A stretch of DNA of 64,000 nucleotides, from NCBI GenBank assembly GCA_016806645.1, contig JACSYO010001494.1:1138001-1202000 (forward strand). The letters run 5' to 3'. This document shows, piece by piece, positions 53,011 to 64,000 of this stretch; within the stretch, counting starts at the first letter, position 1; each line of letters starts with the position of its first letter. The translations under genes were made by a program, and so were the position numbers. Under the pieces are notes generated by a model that saw only the letters and a list, made by a program, of their open reading frames with translations, was not told the origin of the DNA and searched no databases. Source of the stretch: Ophiodon elongatus. Taxonomy: Eukaryota; Chordata; Actinopteri; Perciformes; Hexagrammidae.

Positions 53011-55683
53011 GCATGCCCTTTAACTCCTTTAAGAATTGTTTTGTTTTTTTGCTCCATTACATCAAAACAAACGGTGACTCATGTTGGCTACTTGAAACTG
53101 TTCATTGAAGTGTCCTAAGTTATCAAAGTGTCAGCGGCATCCTTTAATTTGTCTCTGAATAACAATCGATGTTGACGGAATAAACAATAAAGCAGAGGTT
53201 TTGTTTCCAGAGACATGTAAAAGTCAAAGCAATGTCAACAACAAAAATGAAATACCAAGAAATTACCTTTTGTTTGTACACATGTCTCAGAGATTTGATT
53301 TGCTTGTCATAAGGTCCTCGTTTTGTTTCCTTTCCTGAGAGCTTTGTGTCATTTTTTGCTTTTAATTGAATTCAACTGCCTGGAGGAGACCTGTACAGAC
53401 TGTCGGTTTACAGACACACGTTTTGTCACGTAGACGCACTGACTGATGCCGGAGAGGCATTGAAGCACAGCAGGGGACTGTCGGACATGGCACTCAGACA
53501 GCACAGCTGGCATGACTAGCAAGTCTTTGACAGCTGCACTCGCAGATCTGTACACACATCAATAGAGCGCGCTCAAAGCCGGCTTCGATGACAAGCATGT
53601 TGGCCAGGCAGCTGAATGGTAAGAGGTCAAAAGCTCTCCGTTTTTTCTGGCGGATGCTACCAAAACATTTACTACACTTGGACTTGAGAACATAAAAAAT
53701 TGCACTCAGTGATCCATTTCGCGGGATACAACTAAGTAGTAAGTGGAATATGTTCCGCTGATTAATGTGGTAAGAACTTCCCTCCAGCAATGGCCAGATA
53801 TCACAGTGTGAGTGGGCTCAAAGACCATCAGGAGGGCCTAGTCAGTCCAAGGCCAGCATGTCAGGAGAAATAAATAGGGGGCACAGCGGCACATGGCCTG
53901 GCACCCTCTGATAACACAAACACACAGACGGTTACAACTAAAGTACAAAAGTGCAACACCCATACATCCATTGTTTACACCGTGGACCACCCCTTTATTT
54001 ATTAAGAGTCGCTGAAACAGCAGCAAAAAAACTCAAACTACAGCCATTACATACATGCAAAAAAACATAAAGTAAATGAAATAGCTTATGTACCATTTGT
54101 CTTGGTAAAATATGTCACATAGGGTCAGACGTCCAGTACCTTAACAACCAGTGATGAAAAGTCTGTCTCCTGTGAACTTCCGCTTAAATCGCCGTACAAA
54201 CATCCTTCAAAGCCAGTAAGAGAGGGCCGGCAGGTGGTTTTAGGGCTCTTTTTGCAGACATGTTTGTGTACAGTACTTACTGACTGGTGGGGAAGCTCGA
54301 ACAGGCCACGGGAGCAAGCAGCTGAATTGATTGAGTCCATTAGAAACAGCTAGCTAGATTCGGTTTCCATTCCTGGATTTGTCGTTGTGCACTGAGCAAC
54401 AGAGTAGGATAATGGGTAGATGAAGTGCCGACACATTGACAAAAAAGTTCAGCAAACTGCCGCTCAAAAACAGACCTATGTAGTAAAATTTGGAAAGAAC
54501 CGACCACAGCAGCAACAAATCTGCTGGATTGCTTTGGGGCACAGAGAATAATTGCTTTATGGCACATCAACAACAACAGAAGTAGCCACTTGTTCTCATA
54601 GCGGAAACCAAGCAATTTGTTCTCAGTGTTTCAGGTGACAATCTTTTTATTTTTTCCTTTTCTTTCTTTTTTTTTTTTTTTATATCTATAGAATACAATG
54701 TTAAATGTAACTGAAAAACACATGGTGGCCATTTATCAATGCATTTACAGACAGATTGCAACAAAAGGCTGAACTACTGATGTAAACAGGCAGGCAGAAG
54801 CCCACAGGCTAATCACAGAACTCCCAGTATACAATCTCTGTGCACATCATAAGACTATGGTCTGTGTGGGAGAAGAGCAAATAGACACACACACCATTCG
54901 ATGACCTGTACAAACAGATTTAATTAGGAGCTGGGACATCTATATCACTCCCCAACAAAGTGAAGGCACAAGCTAATGGAGAGAAATAAATGCATATTGA
55001 GAAACAAATACATGTGTATTTCGAACATCATTCCAAACACGTGCAGCAGGCACAGAAAAATAGTAAATGTTTCTATTTTCTGGAGAACTGTGATCGCCTT
55101 CTTGTGGTGTTTTGTTTTCCCCTGCTGTTTGCCGAGCAGCAGGGGATAATGATTTGAGATGATTACTACCTCGACAAGAAATGCCACTTTTCTTTTTGCC
55201 TGAGGGAGATCCTAGGCTACCTTCACAGTACAAACGAATGTGGCTCAAATCATAAATTATCTTTTAGAAGGAGTAGATGTTTACCGGTGAGCTCGGCTTC
55301 ATTAATTGTAATAATAATGTTGACGGAGTTTTCTTCTTTTAGCGTTCTGAACACTGATGGCAGTGTTGTGGTGCGCCCACCACCGGTAACCGCAAATTTA
55401 CAGCCAACCCCCTCTGAAATCAATCCCGGTACATTGACATGAAGTATGAATCCCACAGTCTGCTGACACACACACACTCACTCACTCCCCCCGTTTATTG
55501 ACCGTGAAAATGTATGTCCCCTATAAACCATAAAGGTCAATATCATATTTGATAATGAGAGGCTATTGAGCATACATGTCACATAAATGTGTGGTATTTT
55601 ATTCATGTGCTTCTGAATACATTAGAGTTCAACCTTCCATTTTTTTATACCCTTCTACTGTGTTGGAATTTGCAGCTTGTTTT

Positions 55684-55684
<1 letters not shown>
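53011..55684. other. Noncoding, no gene seen
   Basis: Contains a T-rich run at 54653-54681. Minus frames at 53494-53790, 54340-54615 and 54945-55248 have no domain, splice or start context and are treated as chance. Confidence 0.45.

Positions 55685-55735
<51 letters not shown>
55685..55735. repeat. (CT)n microsatellite
   Basis: About 25 CT units. Confidence 0.97.
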
Positions 55736-55739
<4 letters not shown>

Positions 55740-56069
55740 TCCTGCTTGATCTGCCAGTTAGATTACCTATCCACCGCAGTTACTTCACATTGCTCATAAA
55801 TAATCGCTTCATGTCCCCATCTGTCTGTCATCCTCTCTGTTCCAGAGGAAGCCTTATTAAAGGGCCTCACCTGCCAGAGATTACTGGAGCAAAGAGTGAG
55901 GCTCAACACTGTGGGCTTAAAAAGAAAAAAAAAGAAGTTCACCGAGCTGATGAAGAACTGGGGGGAAATAAATTGCTAGATTAAACTGCGGCAATTTAAT
56001 CTGGAAGAGGCTACTGCATCAGAAGTCCTAGAGCAGCAGGGTACTGGTCATTATGCCTGGAGGCAGTTT
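55736..56069. other. Noncoding, no gene seen
   Basis: AT-rich, with an A-rich run near 55922-55934. Confidence 0.5.
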
Positions 56070-56400
56070 TCCAACTAGCCGATAACCAGAGGGACGCGGC
56101 CATGTTTCTCCTACAGAAAGCTCCGGTACTTGCTCTCCTGTCGAGGAGTGAGAGGACGTTGTCCTCCACCTGTACAGCTGTGGTGCACTTTGAGTAACTA
56201 CAGCCACCAAACGGTCCGGTTCGGTTCAGTTCGTCACACAATAGAGCGGTTACTGTCGCGTTTCCATGAGCAAACGTTTTGGGATGGTACCAATGGAAGC
56301 CTAAGATTGGTCAGATAGAATCGTCACTGTAGGGCGACACGTGGCATCCTGAACAAACTCAACTGTTTTTAAATAGCCAAGCTACCACCAATAGCCACTG
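56070..56400 (+). repeat. Interspersed repeat with CGGTTC/GGTACC motifs
   Basis: GGTCCGGTTCGGTTCAGTTCG, ATAGAGCGGTTACTGTCGCG, TTTCCATGAGCAAACG and GGGATGGTACCAATGG are landmarks of a fish MITE-type family. Boundaries are approximate. Confidence 0.6.
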
Positions 56401-58675
56401 CAATTTTTAATTCACTCGACCTAGATTTTAAAAAATGTCAGCTTGCAAAACTACTACAATTGACCAAGTGCAGACTTCCCCTTTGGTCTGGCAGTTGACA
56501 CTGCGACGGCAATCAGCTGAGAACCCCACCTATGCTGAGAGGTCGATATCTGCAGTGGAAAACGCGGCAGCAACCGGCAACCCTTCTTGTTTCGGGTGGA
56601 CTCATTGTGTGAGTGCTGTGTGTCCTGCTGCTGCCAGCTCCCTCAACTTTGTGGTCAGTCATTCTTTGTGCCGGTTGTCGGCCCACTAAATCGCTTCAGG
56701 GTGGAAGCTGGGCTGCCAGTCAGTGCTTTCGCCAGCTTAAGACCACGCTGACTCGTCTCACGTGGCTTACTCACCACGCAGATGCAGGGTGATGATTATG
56801 TGCTGCTTGTTCTATTGTATAAGCTGCTGTGCTTATTGTTGGCATGGGCTTGGCACCCTCTGATTCAATGCATGTATTAAAGGCTTTTGTTTTACTGCTT
56901 GTTGATGATGTCATGGCAGCTGTTTGTTTGTTTTTTTATGCAGATTCAGATATGTGATGGTATGCAGGGCAAACAACATGTAGAATATAATGATGATGCG
57001 AAAATGGCACCCAGCAGGGACGAAGCGCATTGCAAATTACTTGACCGAAGGTCAAACATTCTTTAAATAGAACCTTTTTGCAAACAAGCGTGCAGTAGCC
57101 TGTCTATGCAAGGACATTCACCACCAAAGATCGTGAATGCAACGTAAACAAACTGAATTTCCAGATTTATGTGCCATCAGTGAGTGGGTAGAATACATTA
57201 GCAAGTTGACCAATATTTAGTGGCCAGATATACACATGTATTTGGTGGCTCTCAGACAGATGCGTCCACAGTTGCTGAAAACACAAATGGGTCATGTAGG
57301 TGTCCTCGTCAATGCCTTCAACCGATGTTTATTATCTACGCCAACCATTTATTATAAGCAACCGAGGAGGCATTTGGCTGAAAGTCACCACTTCACACGG
57401 TCACTTGTTCAACTGAAACACCTGTTGCTCTGAAACGGTCGCGATCCTGTCGTAATTCTGTAGAACTCGAGTCTGCTGTTGGAATATTGATTCTGACAAC
57501 CGAAAACATGCACCAGTCATTTCTCTGGTTGTTAATTGACACATGTATGATGCTTTAATGTCATTGATTGGTTGTGTGTGTGTGTGTGTGTGTTTGTGTG
57601 TTCGTTCCTTAACAAACAGTACCAACACAGCTGAACGGAAAGCTTTTCAATATGCTACAACATGTCTAAAAGCCTTTACATATTGTGTAACGAAAGCGGC
57701 AAATAAACATTTGGAAGAGATTAACTAAATGAAAAGGAAATCTGTAAATTACACACTTCAAAATCTGTTAAAAAAAAAAAAAAAAACGTTACTTTTTACT
57801 TGAATGGCATTTGTTCTAGCATTTTTAAACTCTTTAAATTGGTAATTCTCGCTTCCAAAGTATGAATTAGTAGGAGGACCACTCTTCCCTGCAGGCTGAA
57901 AAAGCCAACTGGAGGTGATGATCTTTCAGCAGCTTATTCAGCTGTTGCTTTGTTGACAATGCGCGGGGAAAGTCTATGTTCTCCTAAAATGAATTAGTTT
58001 GAGATTTTACACTCCGCTCACTATGCTCTGTTGCGTAGCAGCACAAACATTTCTGAGACGGCCAAAGCGTCCATCTGTCCCTCCTCCCATACAAACTGCC
58101 TCTGTGTACACAACACAAGACTTGTATTCAGAAATATATGCTGAATTTAGGCCAATCTTTTAGATTCACTAATTAATTGGTTTCTTTTTTTTTGGGTAGG
58201 AGGGGGGCTATTTTGTTTCTGGGGACATCCTTTCCAATAATTTGGCTGCAAAGGGGTGGAAGAGCTTCTGCTTCATGTTGGTGCACATGTCAACCGCTAC
58301 TGCTCTTTGTTGAACACATCTGGACAGGTGTTTGTCAACGCAACAGGCACACACTCGCATGGCCCAAATTGCCCTGTGTAGGGAACGTCTAACATGTAGA
58401 TGCTGGTTAGAGAGCAACACATGCATTTTTTTTACGAAACCAGCTCTTATACAGAATACCGTAGATCGTTTTGGTACAAGCACGACTTCTTTTCCCAAAA
58501 CAACAGTGACCATTGGTGCTTTACTTTCTTGGCTAATACGTCTCTTCCACTTGTAGCTGCTTTCCACAGTCCAACAGTGCGTATTGTATTCAACAGACGT
58601 CTTTATTTAGTTTTCTTCTTAGAGCATTTGAGAAAGTTTTTTCCTTTGTGCAAAAAAACATCTATGCAAATCTCC
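56401..58675. other. Noncoding with a small GT repeat and an A run
   Basis: (GT)n at 57573-57592, poly-A at 57771-57786. Opposing frames at 58208-58567 have no domain. No gene recognised. Confidence 0.45.
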
Positions 58676-58860
58676 TACTTATGCCTAGTTCACACTACAC
58701 AACTTTAGCCCTGATTTTCCAATCAATGACAGTTTTAGTTGCTCCCCGAATAAAGCCCTCGATCAGAGGCAAATCAGCGTTAGCTGGGCACCCACAAGTC
58801 AGCGCTTGAATGTTATGTGTGAACTGTTAAAGATAACCCTAACCCATTCCAGATATCCAG
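58676..58860 (+). repeat. Interspersed repeat fragment
   Basis: TATGCCTAGTTCACACTACACAACTTTAGCCC, CTGATTTTCCAATCAATGAC, and TGTTATGTGTGAACTGTTAAAG are blocks of a teleost repeat. Ends are not resolved. Confidence 0.6.
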
Positions 58861-58929
58861 CAGGCTAGGAAAACTAGCAGACGGGTCATCTGTAACAGTA
58901 GGAACTCTACTTTCACCTACTTTAGGGCC

Positions 58930-59520
58930 AAATTTGATGTTGCACCTAAGATAATGGATGTTTGCATCAATAAATGGCTTCAGGCACTGCGGTGCTATGA
59001 GCTAAATGCTAATATCGGCACGCTGATATGGTCACAGTGACAATGCTAACATGTTGGTCTTTAGTAGGTATAACGTTTTAGCTTTGTTGTCTTACATTTG
59101 CTACTACTGAGCACTAAACACAATGTCATTGCAGGTAATTGTGCGTAAACCAAAGAATTGGACAAATACAAAATTTGGATCATGGATGGCACTATATAAA
59201 AAGTTAAGTGATCAACAACTAATGCATCCTCTGCGGGACATGAATATCTGTGCCAAATTTCAGGGGAATCCACCCAACAGATGTCCGAGACACCAAAGCC
59301 AAAAATGTCAACCTCGTCTTGGTGTTAAAAGAAATGTCGGGGGGTCAGCAAAGTCAGTGGGATTCATCCTCTGGGGACCATAAATGTATGTACAAAATTG
59401 CATGGCAATTCATCCAAAGGTTTGTAGAGATATGTCAGTCCAGACCAAAGTGGTGGATCAACATTGCCATTCACAGAGCCATGCCGCTTGCTTGGACAAA
59501 ATTGACTTTTTGTGCAAACT
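58930..59520 (+). repeat. Long interspersed teleost repeat, well preserved
   Basis: Sequential blocks: GAGCTAAATGCTAATATCGG, GTGACAATGCTAACATGTTG, GAGCACTAAACACAATGTC, AACCAAAGAATTGGACAAAT, AAATTTCAGGGGAATCCACC, AAAAATGTCAACCTCGTC, GGATTCATCCTCTGGGGACC, ACAAAATTGCATGGCAATTC, GAGATATGTCAGTCCAGACC and AAAGTGGTGGATCAACATTG. The internal CATCC...CCAAATTTC unit occurs twice in partially duplicated form. The frames through it are shadows. Confidence 0.8.
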
Positions 59521-60429
59521 AGTTCACTTGTTGTGAAATCCTTCAATTCTGTCCTTCTCTCCTGTTCTATTATAATGCCAGTGATAACAATGAAGCGGGA
59601 CAAGAGAACAAAAACACATTCAACAGATACATTTTCTTTACATTTCCCCCTCCATTTGTGACATTTGGAAAGTCTTCACTTTTACAATTGAAGCACAACG
59701 GGAAAACATGTCAAGGTTGGACTACCGACTGCTGTAATTTCCACTTAACAAGCAGCTGCAGCTTCGCGGAGAGGCTCTTCAGACTGCCTCCCTAATAAAC
59801 AAGGTGTTGTGGTTTTGTGAAGAATGCCTGGCTGACGAATCAAGTTCCATTCCTCCGGAGTGTCCTTTATTCAAAGAAACCACATCCTAAGCAAAGCATC
59901 TCAGACTCAGTAACAACATATTATGCCACCCACACACATATACACCCATTTAACACATTAGTCAGATGCTGGGAAGTAAATCCCCACATGTATTCCAAAT
60001 CGCATTACGACAGCAATACTATGCCACCGTGAGTGGTTAAAGCAATTTTGCAAATCACTCCTCCTGGGTAATGTATTGAACACTGATGGACTCCATTTGC
60101 ACTCACAGCATTTATCACAATCTTCCTATTTTAAAGGAGGCCGTATACTGCGAAGCTGTAGTCTTACTTTAAAGCCGGCTCTCCACTTGAAGAAAATGAA
60201 AGCACCAGACATCCTTGGGTTGCAAGGACAATGTGAAATACTTGTGTGTGTGACTTTTATCTCTTCTGTTTTTAAAACTGGGTGATTGTGGGTTGGGCTC
60301 TCCTACCAGGGGTCTAGATGTAGTTGAACTATCTCCGAAAACGTTGCAGCAAATACCCAAACAGGTGTTATTTGGATAAACTGACCACATATTGGGAATC
60401 TAAATGGTTCCTTTCTCAAATGAAAACTT
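59521..60429. other. Noncoding, no gene seen
   Basis: Nothing recognised. Confidence 0.5.
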
Positions 60430-60835
60430 GTTAAAACTCACATAAAGTGACAAAGTGGACGTAGTCGTTGTTACGTCTCCCATTGGTTTGTGGACTGCCA
60501 TCTTGAAGCCTCGAGTTCGGCATTTTGGCCGCCGCCATCTTGGATTTTTGCTGGCACCATTTCTTTTTCTTTTCTTTTTTTCAACCAGTGAATGTAAGTG
60601 ACGATATTTGGACTGCGGACGAGTGACGTGGAGACAACGTACGCGTCTCTGCTTTGGAAACGACCTATCAATCACAAGGTACCCCGCCCTAAAGTATACC
60701 CTGGTTTAAGATCTATTTTACCCTCAAAGGGACCATAACTTACTAAATGAACATCATGCTGTATTGAAGAAGACTTGAAACAAGCGATTGAGACCATAAA
60801 CTGACTGAGAAGAAGACTCATTGTCTCACTCGCCT
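60430..60835 (+). repeat. Interspersed repeat, family C copy 3
   Basis: CTCCCATTGGTTTGTGGACTG, AAGCCTCGAGTTCGGCATTT, GGCCGCCGCCATCTTGGA, AAAGGGACCATAACTTACTA and AACATCATGCTGTATTGAAG align with copies at 31575 and 48735. It carries a TTTCTTTTTCTTTTC tract not present in the others. Confidence 0.78.
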
Positions 60836-62904
60836 CCCAATGGCCAGTAGAGAGAATGAACGTTTATGGCACTTCCATAATTGGCTTTACTTATCAGAAT
60901 CGGAAGTTTACGCCTGCTCAAGGCACCCAGATGCAATGCATTGTGGGGCAGTTGAGCTCACGTCTAATGCTTTGAAAGGTCTACACAAAATCTACATACC
61001 ACGCATTGTGAACACACAACATTCTACATTTTATGTCATAATTAGTATAAATAGTATGTTAGTATGCGATCTCGCACACCTCAGACATGGTGACAATCTC
61101 TGCATTCGTTTTTCCACCAAGCCTGTTTGTAAAACTGTCAGAACACAGAGAGAACGTGTGAAGTCTCTATGAAGTCTTCAAGATGTTTCTTTTCATCATC
61201 CATCCGCTCTGTGACTCTGCAAAGGACTACATTGATCCTTCTGACTCGTCTTGTACATTTTGGTTACTATTTGGGTTTTGAAAATAAAATCCACTAACCA
61301 TGCTGGTTGTTTTGGATTCAGGTTTTTTTTTTTTTTTTTTTTTTTTAATTTTTTTTATGCTTTTCAGTCTGGCCATGACATTTTCTTTTTGAGCATAACG
61401 ACGGGGCACCAGAGTGTGTCACGCGGTAAAAAATACAATGACCAACACGGACGCCATGAAAAGGCTGACGCACACCGAACTGACTGAAGTGTGAACCACA
61501 CAAACAACTAACGTTAGCACAGTCGAGTCGGATTCAGCTCAAGTGAATTTAACGTCATTCTAGTTTTTGTTTAAAGCCACTGAACTTTCTTCCAACATTT
61601 TCTGTTTGTTTGTTTGTTTGTTTCAAACCCCGGTGGGATGGCATATTATGGAAACCTTCCTGGAGGTCGGGACTCCCCTCATTTCTGCTTCCAAATTGAT
61701 GCGGTTTTATCTCTGTTATTATTTCTATACGCGCCCCCTCATATGTAATGAATATCCTCCAGCATTTCTCTCGGCATCGACGCCTGAAACGTCTCTGATC
61801 CTGTGCACAAATGCGGTGGTATTGATGTCGATTTATTTATATTTTTCAGAATTATTTTTCATGCATGTTGTTTACTTCAGTAATAATTCAGTCTTCCCCG
61901 GGAAAGATGCCTTATGAGGATCATAGGGCTTGTGCTTTCTAACAAGCACATGGTGGCTCATTACGTGGCTCATCCCGTCTGCTTCCTTGTCTTACCTGTT
62001 TTCCAAAGATCAAGGAACTCGTTTCAGATTCATCTTCACATATCAGCCTCTTTGCTCAGAAATCTGGGCTCGTTGTACACTTATCATGTCTAGTCACCAG
62101 TAGCACAGCATTTTGGATGTTGTCCTTGCTTTTCGGCTGTTGGGGAGCTTCTACAACACCCTCCGATCGATGGCCAGCTGCCCGTCAAGCCTCTCCTCCG
62201 TCCTTCAGCTCTTCAGGCAGACAGGCCGGTGAAGGAGCTGCTTGTGGAGCGCTCTCTTCTTGGGAAATGACCATCTTCCTCTCTGCAGTCCTCACAGCAC
62301 TCCCTGGTGCCCCTTAAAGGTTCTCACCCCTCTGGCTTCTCCTCCTTTTTTTTCTCCCCCTCCTGACCTTCCGGAGCTACAGCTCCTCACTCACCTATGT
62401 CATATGCATACCCGCAATTCAGATTTGACATCCCTTTTTTACTCACGGCGTATGAAAGCGAGCCGAGAAACAATAAATTGTTCTCCTTTGTTCAATTAAA
62501 TACACTCGTACTTGTCTCCTCCGGGCCAAACATTCATTATATTACTTATTCATTTTTAATTATCAATACTACATGCATGCATTTTTCAGTCATAATCATA
62601 ACTTTAAGTTTTTGTGTTTTCATTATCATCTAATATCTTACAGTTGGTATAATTAGCGGTTTATTACATAATTCTACACATTTCACATACTTGTACAGAA
62701 AACGTGTGTATATATTTCTGTATAGTTGTTCCCAATATAAATGATGTGGAATGACGCACCCTGCTATATCACTGGTTTTCATTAGTATTGTCCTAGTTTT
62801 TTGGTGTTTGTTGTAGTTAAGATTTTAGTTGCTTGTGCTTTTTTGTATGTCTTATCTCTCTATCTATCTAACAAGGATTGCTTTTCTATCTTATTCCCTC
62901 ACAG
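60836..62904. other. Noncoding, poly-T and TTTG repeats
   Basis: Poly-T at 61322-61346 and (GTTT)n at 61605-61624. No gene recognised; frames such as 61567-61917 are T-run driven. Confidence 0.45.
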
Positions 62905-62983
62905 TGAGGCAGCAGCAGTCGTTCATAGAGCTCTACCACCACCCTGTGCTTTGCAGAGGGCCTGCAGCAGGCTGTGACTCCAG
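62905..62983 (+). CDS. Exon-like segment of unknown gene
   Basis: A strong polypyrimidine acceptor (CTATCTTATTCCCTCACAG) precedes a 79-base segment that in one phase reads RQQQSFIELYHHPVLCRGPA and stays open to CCAG/GTGATT, a weak donor. About 16 bases further an ATG opens a 108-codon frame (MDPFACKAQVHKTYLVSTET, 62999-63325). I recognise neither protein. Either could be a real exon or chance. Confidence 0.18.
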
Positions 62984-64000
62984 GTGATTCAGCACTAAAT
63001 GGATCCGTTTGCCTGCAAGGCCCAGGTTCACAAAACCTATCTGGTCTCCACAGAGACCGAGAGTGAGCTGAACGCCATCTACCACATCACAGCTCAACAG
63101 GATTTCTTTATGTTCTATTTGCAAATTGCTCCGCACACACATATATGGGCAGAATGTTGGCTTGTTTGCTTGTTGGCACCACAGCATGAAAACTGTCCCG
63201 GTGATAGCGCCGTGCAATCTGCACGCAATCAGAGCACAGAGATGGCGTTAGTGAGGATGTCATTGATTAGCAGGCTGCAACCAAGACGGGGGACTGGTGT
63301 CGGCTCTAATGGAAACCCCGGCTGAAATGCCCATACTGGCACGCATCATGAATAGTTTCCTTTTTTGTTTGTTGTGGTCTCTGCAGTCACTCAATTTTCA
63401 CCACTTACACTCCGCTGCAATCAACATTTCCTTTGTTCTGGTTTTTTTTACGTACACAAATTCGTCATCGGAGGGTAGCACTTATCTTTACCACGGAGTA
63501 ATGTGCGGAGCGTCATTAAGGTGCCGATATGAGAGCCCACATGCAGCTGCCATCACACTCTGCAGGTGGAAATAAACACAGATTATCTCACAATTGGGGA
63601 GTGGCAGATTGATAGTCTTGGCTCATCCCTCCCAAACATTGGTATTCATCTTCACTCGATGTGATATACTTTTGATTTCTGAGGAGAGAAAGTGTGTTTT
63701 GCCCTCCGGTTAAGGCTTTGCATCAGCCAGCAAGTGGAACTAAGTGTTAAACTCAAGGACACTTCAGCACGGAAGCCAGATAATCTCACTAAATAACTCT
63801 GCCGTCTCATTTAAAACATGGACGAAACAATGTTGTTGTTTATTTACCCTTTCCCAAGGCACACTGACACACAATATACTACAGTACTGACAGTCTTTCT
63901 CTATGGTTGCTATGGCCAATGGGGGCTAGCTAACACAGCTAACAGTGTCTCTGATACTGAGTAAAAAGCCAAGCTACCCGGCCTAGCTAGTTAGCTGGCG
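62984..64000. other. Noncoding to window end, no gene confirmed
   Basis: Includes the unassigned 108-codon frame at 62999-63325. The extreme right end (63920-64000, GGGCTAGCTAACACAGCTAA and CTAGCTAGTTAGCTGG) resembles the inner part of the foldback family seen at 52.4 kb and may be the start of another copy. Confidence 0.45.

Noticed and set aside
58208..58567. 119-codon minus frame
   Set aside because: Opposing plus frames are equally open and no family is recognisable.

Overview
This window is nuclear DNA from a bony fish, most likely a teleost. It has no bacterial-style gene packing, many CA/GT and CT/GA microsatellites, and remains of transposon classes typical of fish: Ty3/gypsy LTR elements, a Rex3/RTE-like LINE tail, PIF/Harbinger genes, foldback and short inverted-repeat elements, and SINE-like repeats. 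I found no complete host protein-coding gene. Almost all short reading frames are chance frames, microsatellite translations, or shadows of transposon DNA.

The 7.5-19.4 kb interval is the richest part. A decayed HARBI1-type (PIF/Harbinger) transposase lies on the plus strand (7860-8690). A decayed Myb/SANT-like gene, the usual Harbinger partner, lies on the minus strand (11036-11623). A truncated gypsy element (8741-10885: LTR, primer site, gag, protease, RT/RNase H pieces) sits between them, so the three may be one old Harbinger element broken by a retrotransposon. A second gypsy family then gives a nearly complete but deleted minus-strand element (13770-17370) with two LTRs and a GTAGT target duplication. 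A solo LTR of the first family is nested inside it (14515-14832, duplication CACAC). Another solo LTR (17901-18204, GGACT) sits in older LTR-like sequence. A LINE tail (19018-19355) sits inside another interspersed repeat with a 12-base duplication.

The rest (0-7.5 kb and 19.4-64 kb) looks like intergenic or intronic DNA sprinkled with repeats. These include solo LTRs at 986-1413, 37476-37784 and 44636-44978, each with a target duplication, and a truncated LTR at 45380-45603. There is a 15-bp minisatellite at 21996-22152, foldback repeats near 24.2, 38.2 and 52.4 kb, three copies of one interspersed family (31.6, 48.9, 60.6 kb), and about a dozen microsatellites.

Possible host signals are few and tentative. 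There is a CpG-rich, ETS/YY1-like start region with a 19-codon exon and splice donor near 12.8 kb, and a similar CpG-rich exon candidate at 26753-26820. A palindromic RFX X-box lies just upstream of a TATA box at 27220-27260. Exon-like segments bounded by splice-like signals occur at 36860-37017 and 62905-62983. Several AT-rich, low-repeat stretches have homeodomain-type motifs and could be conserved enhancers; only cross-species alignment can decide that. No previously undescribed gene system is convincingly visible. The most interesting content is the layered transposon history.
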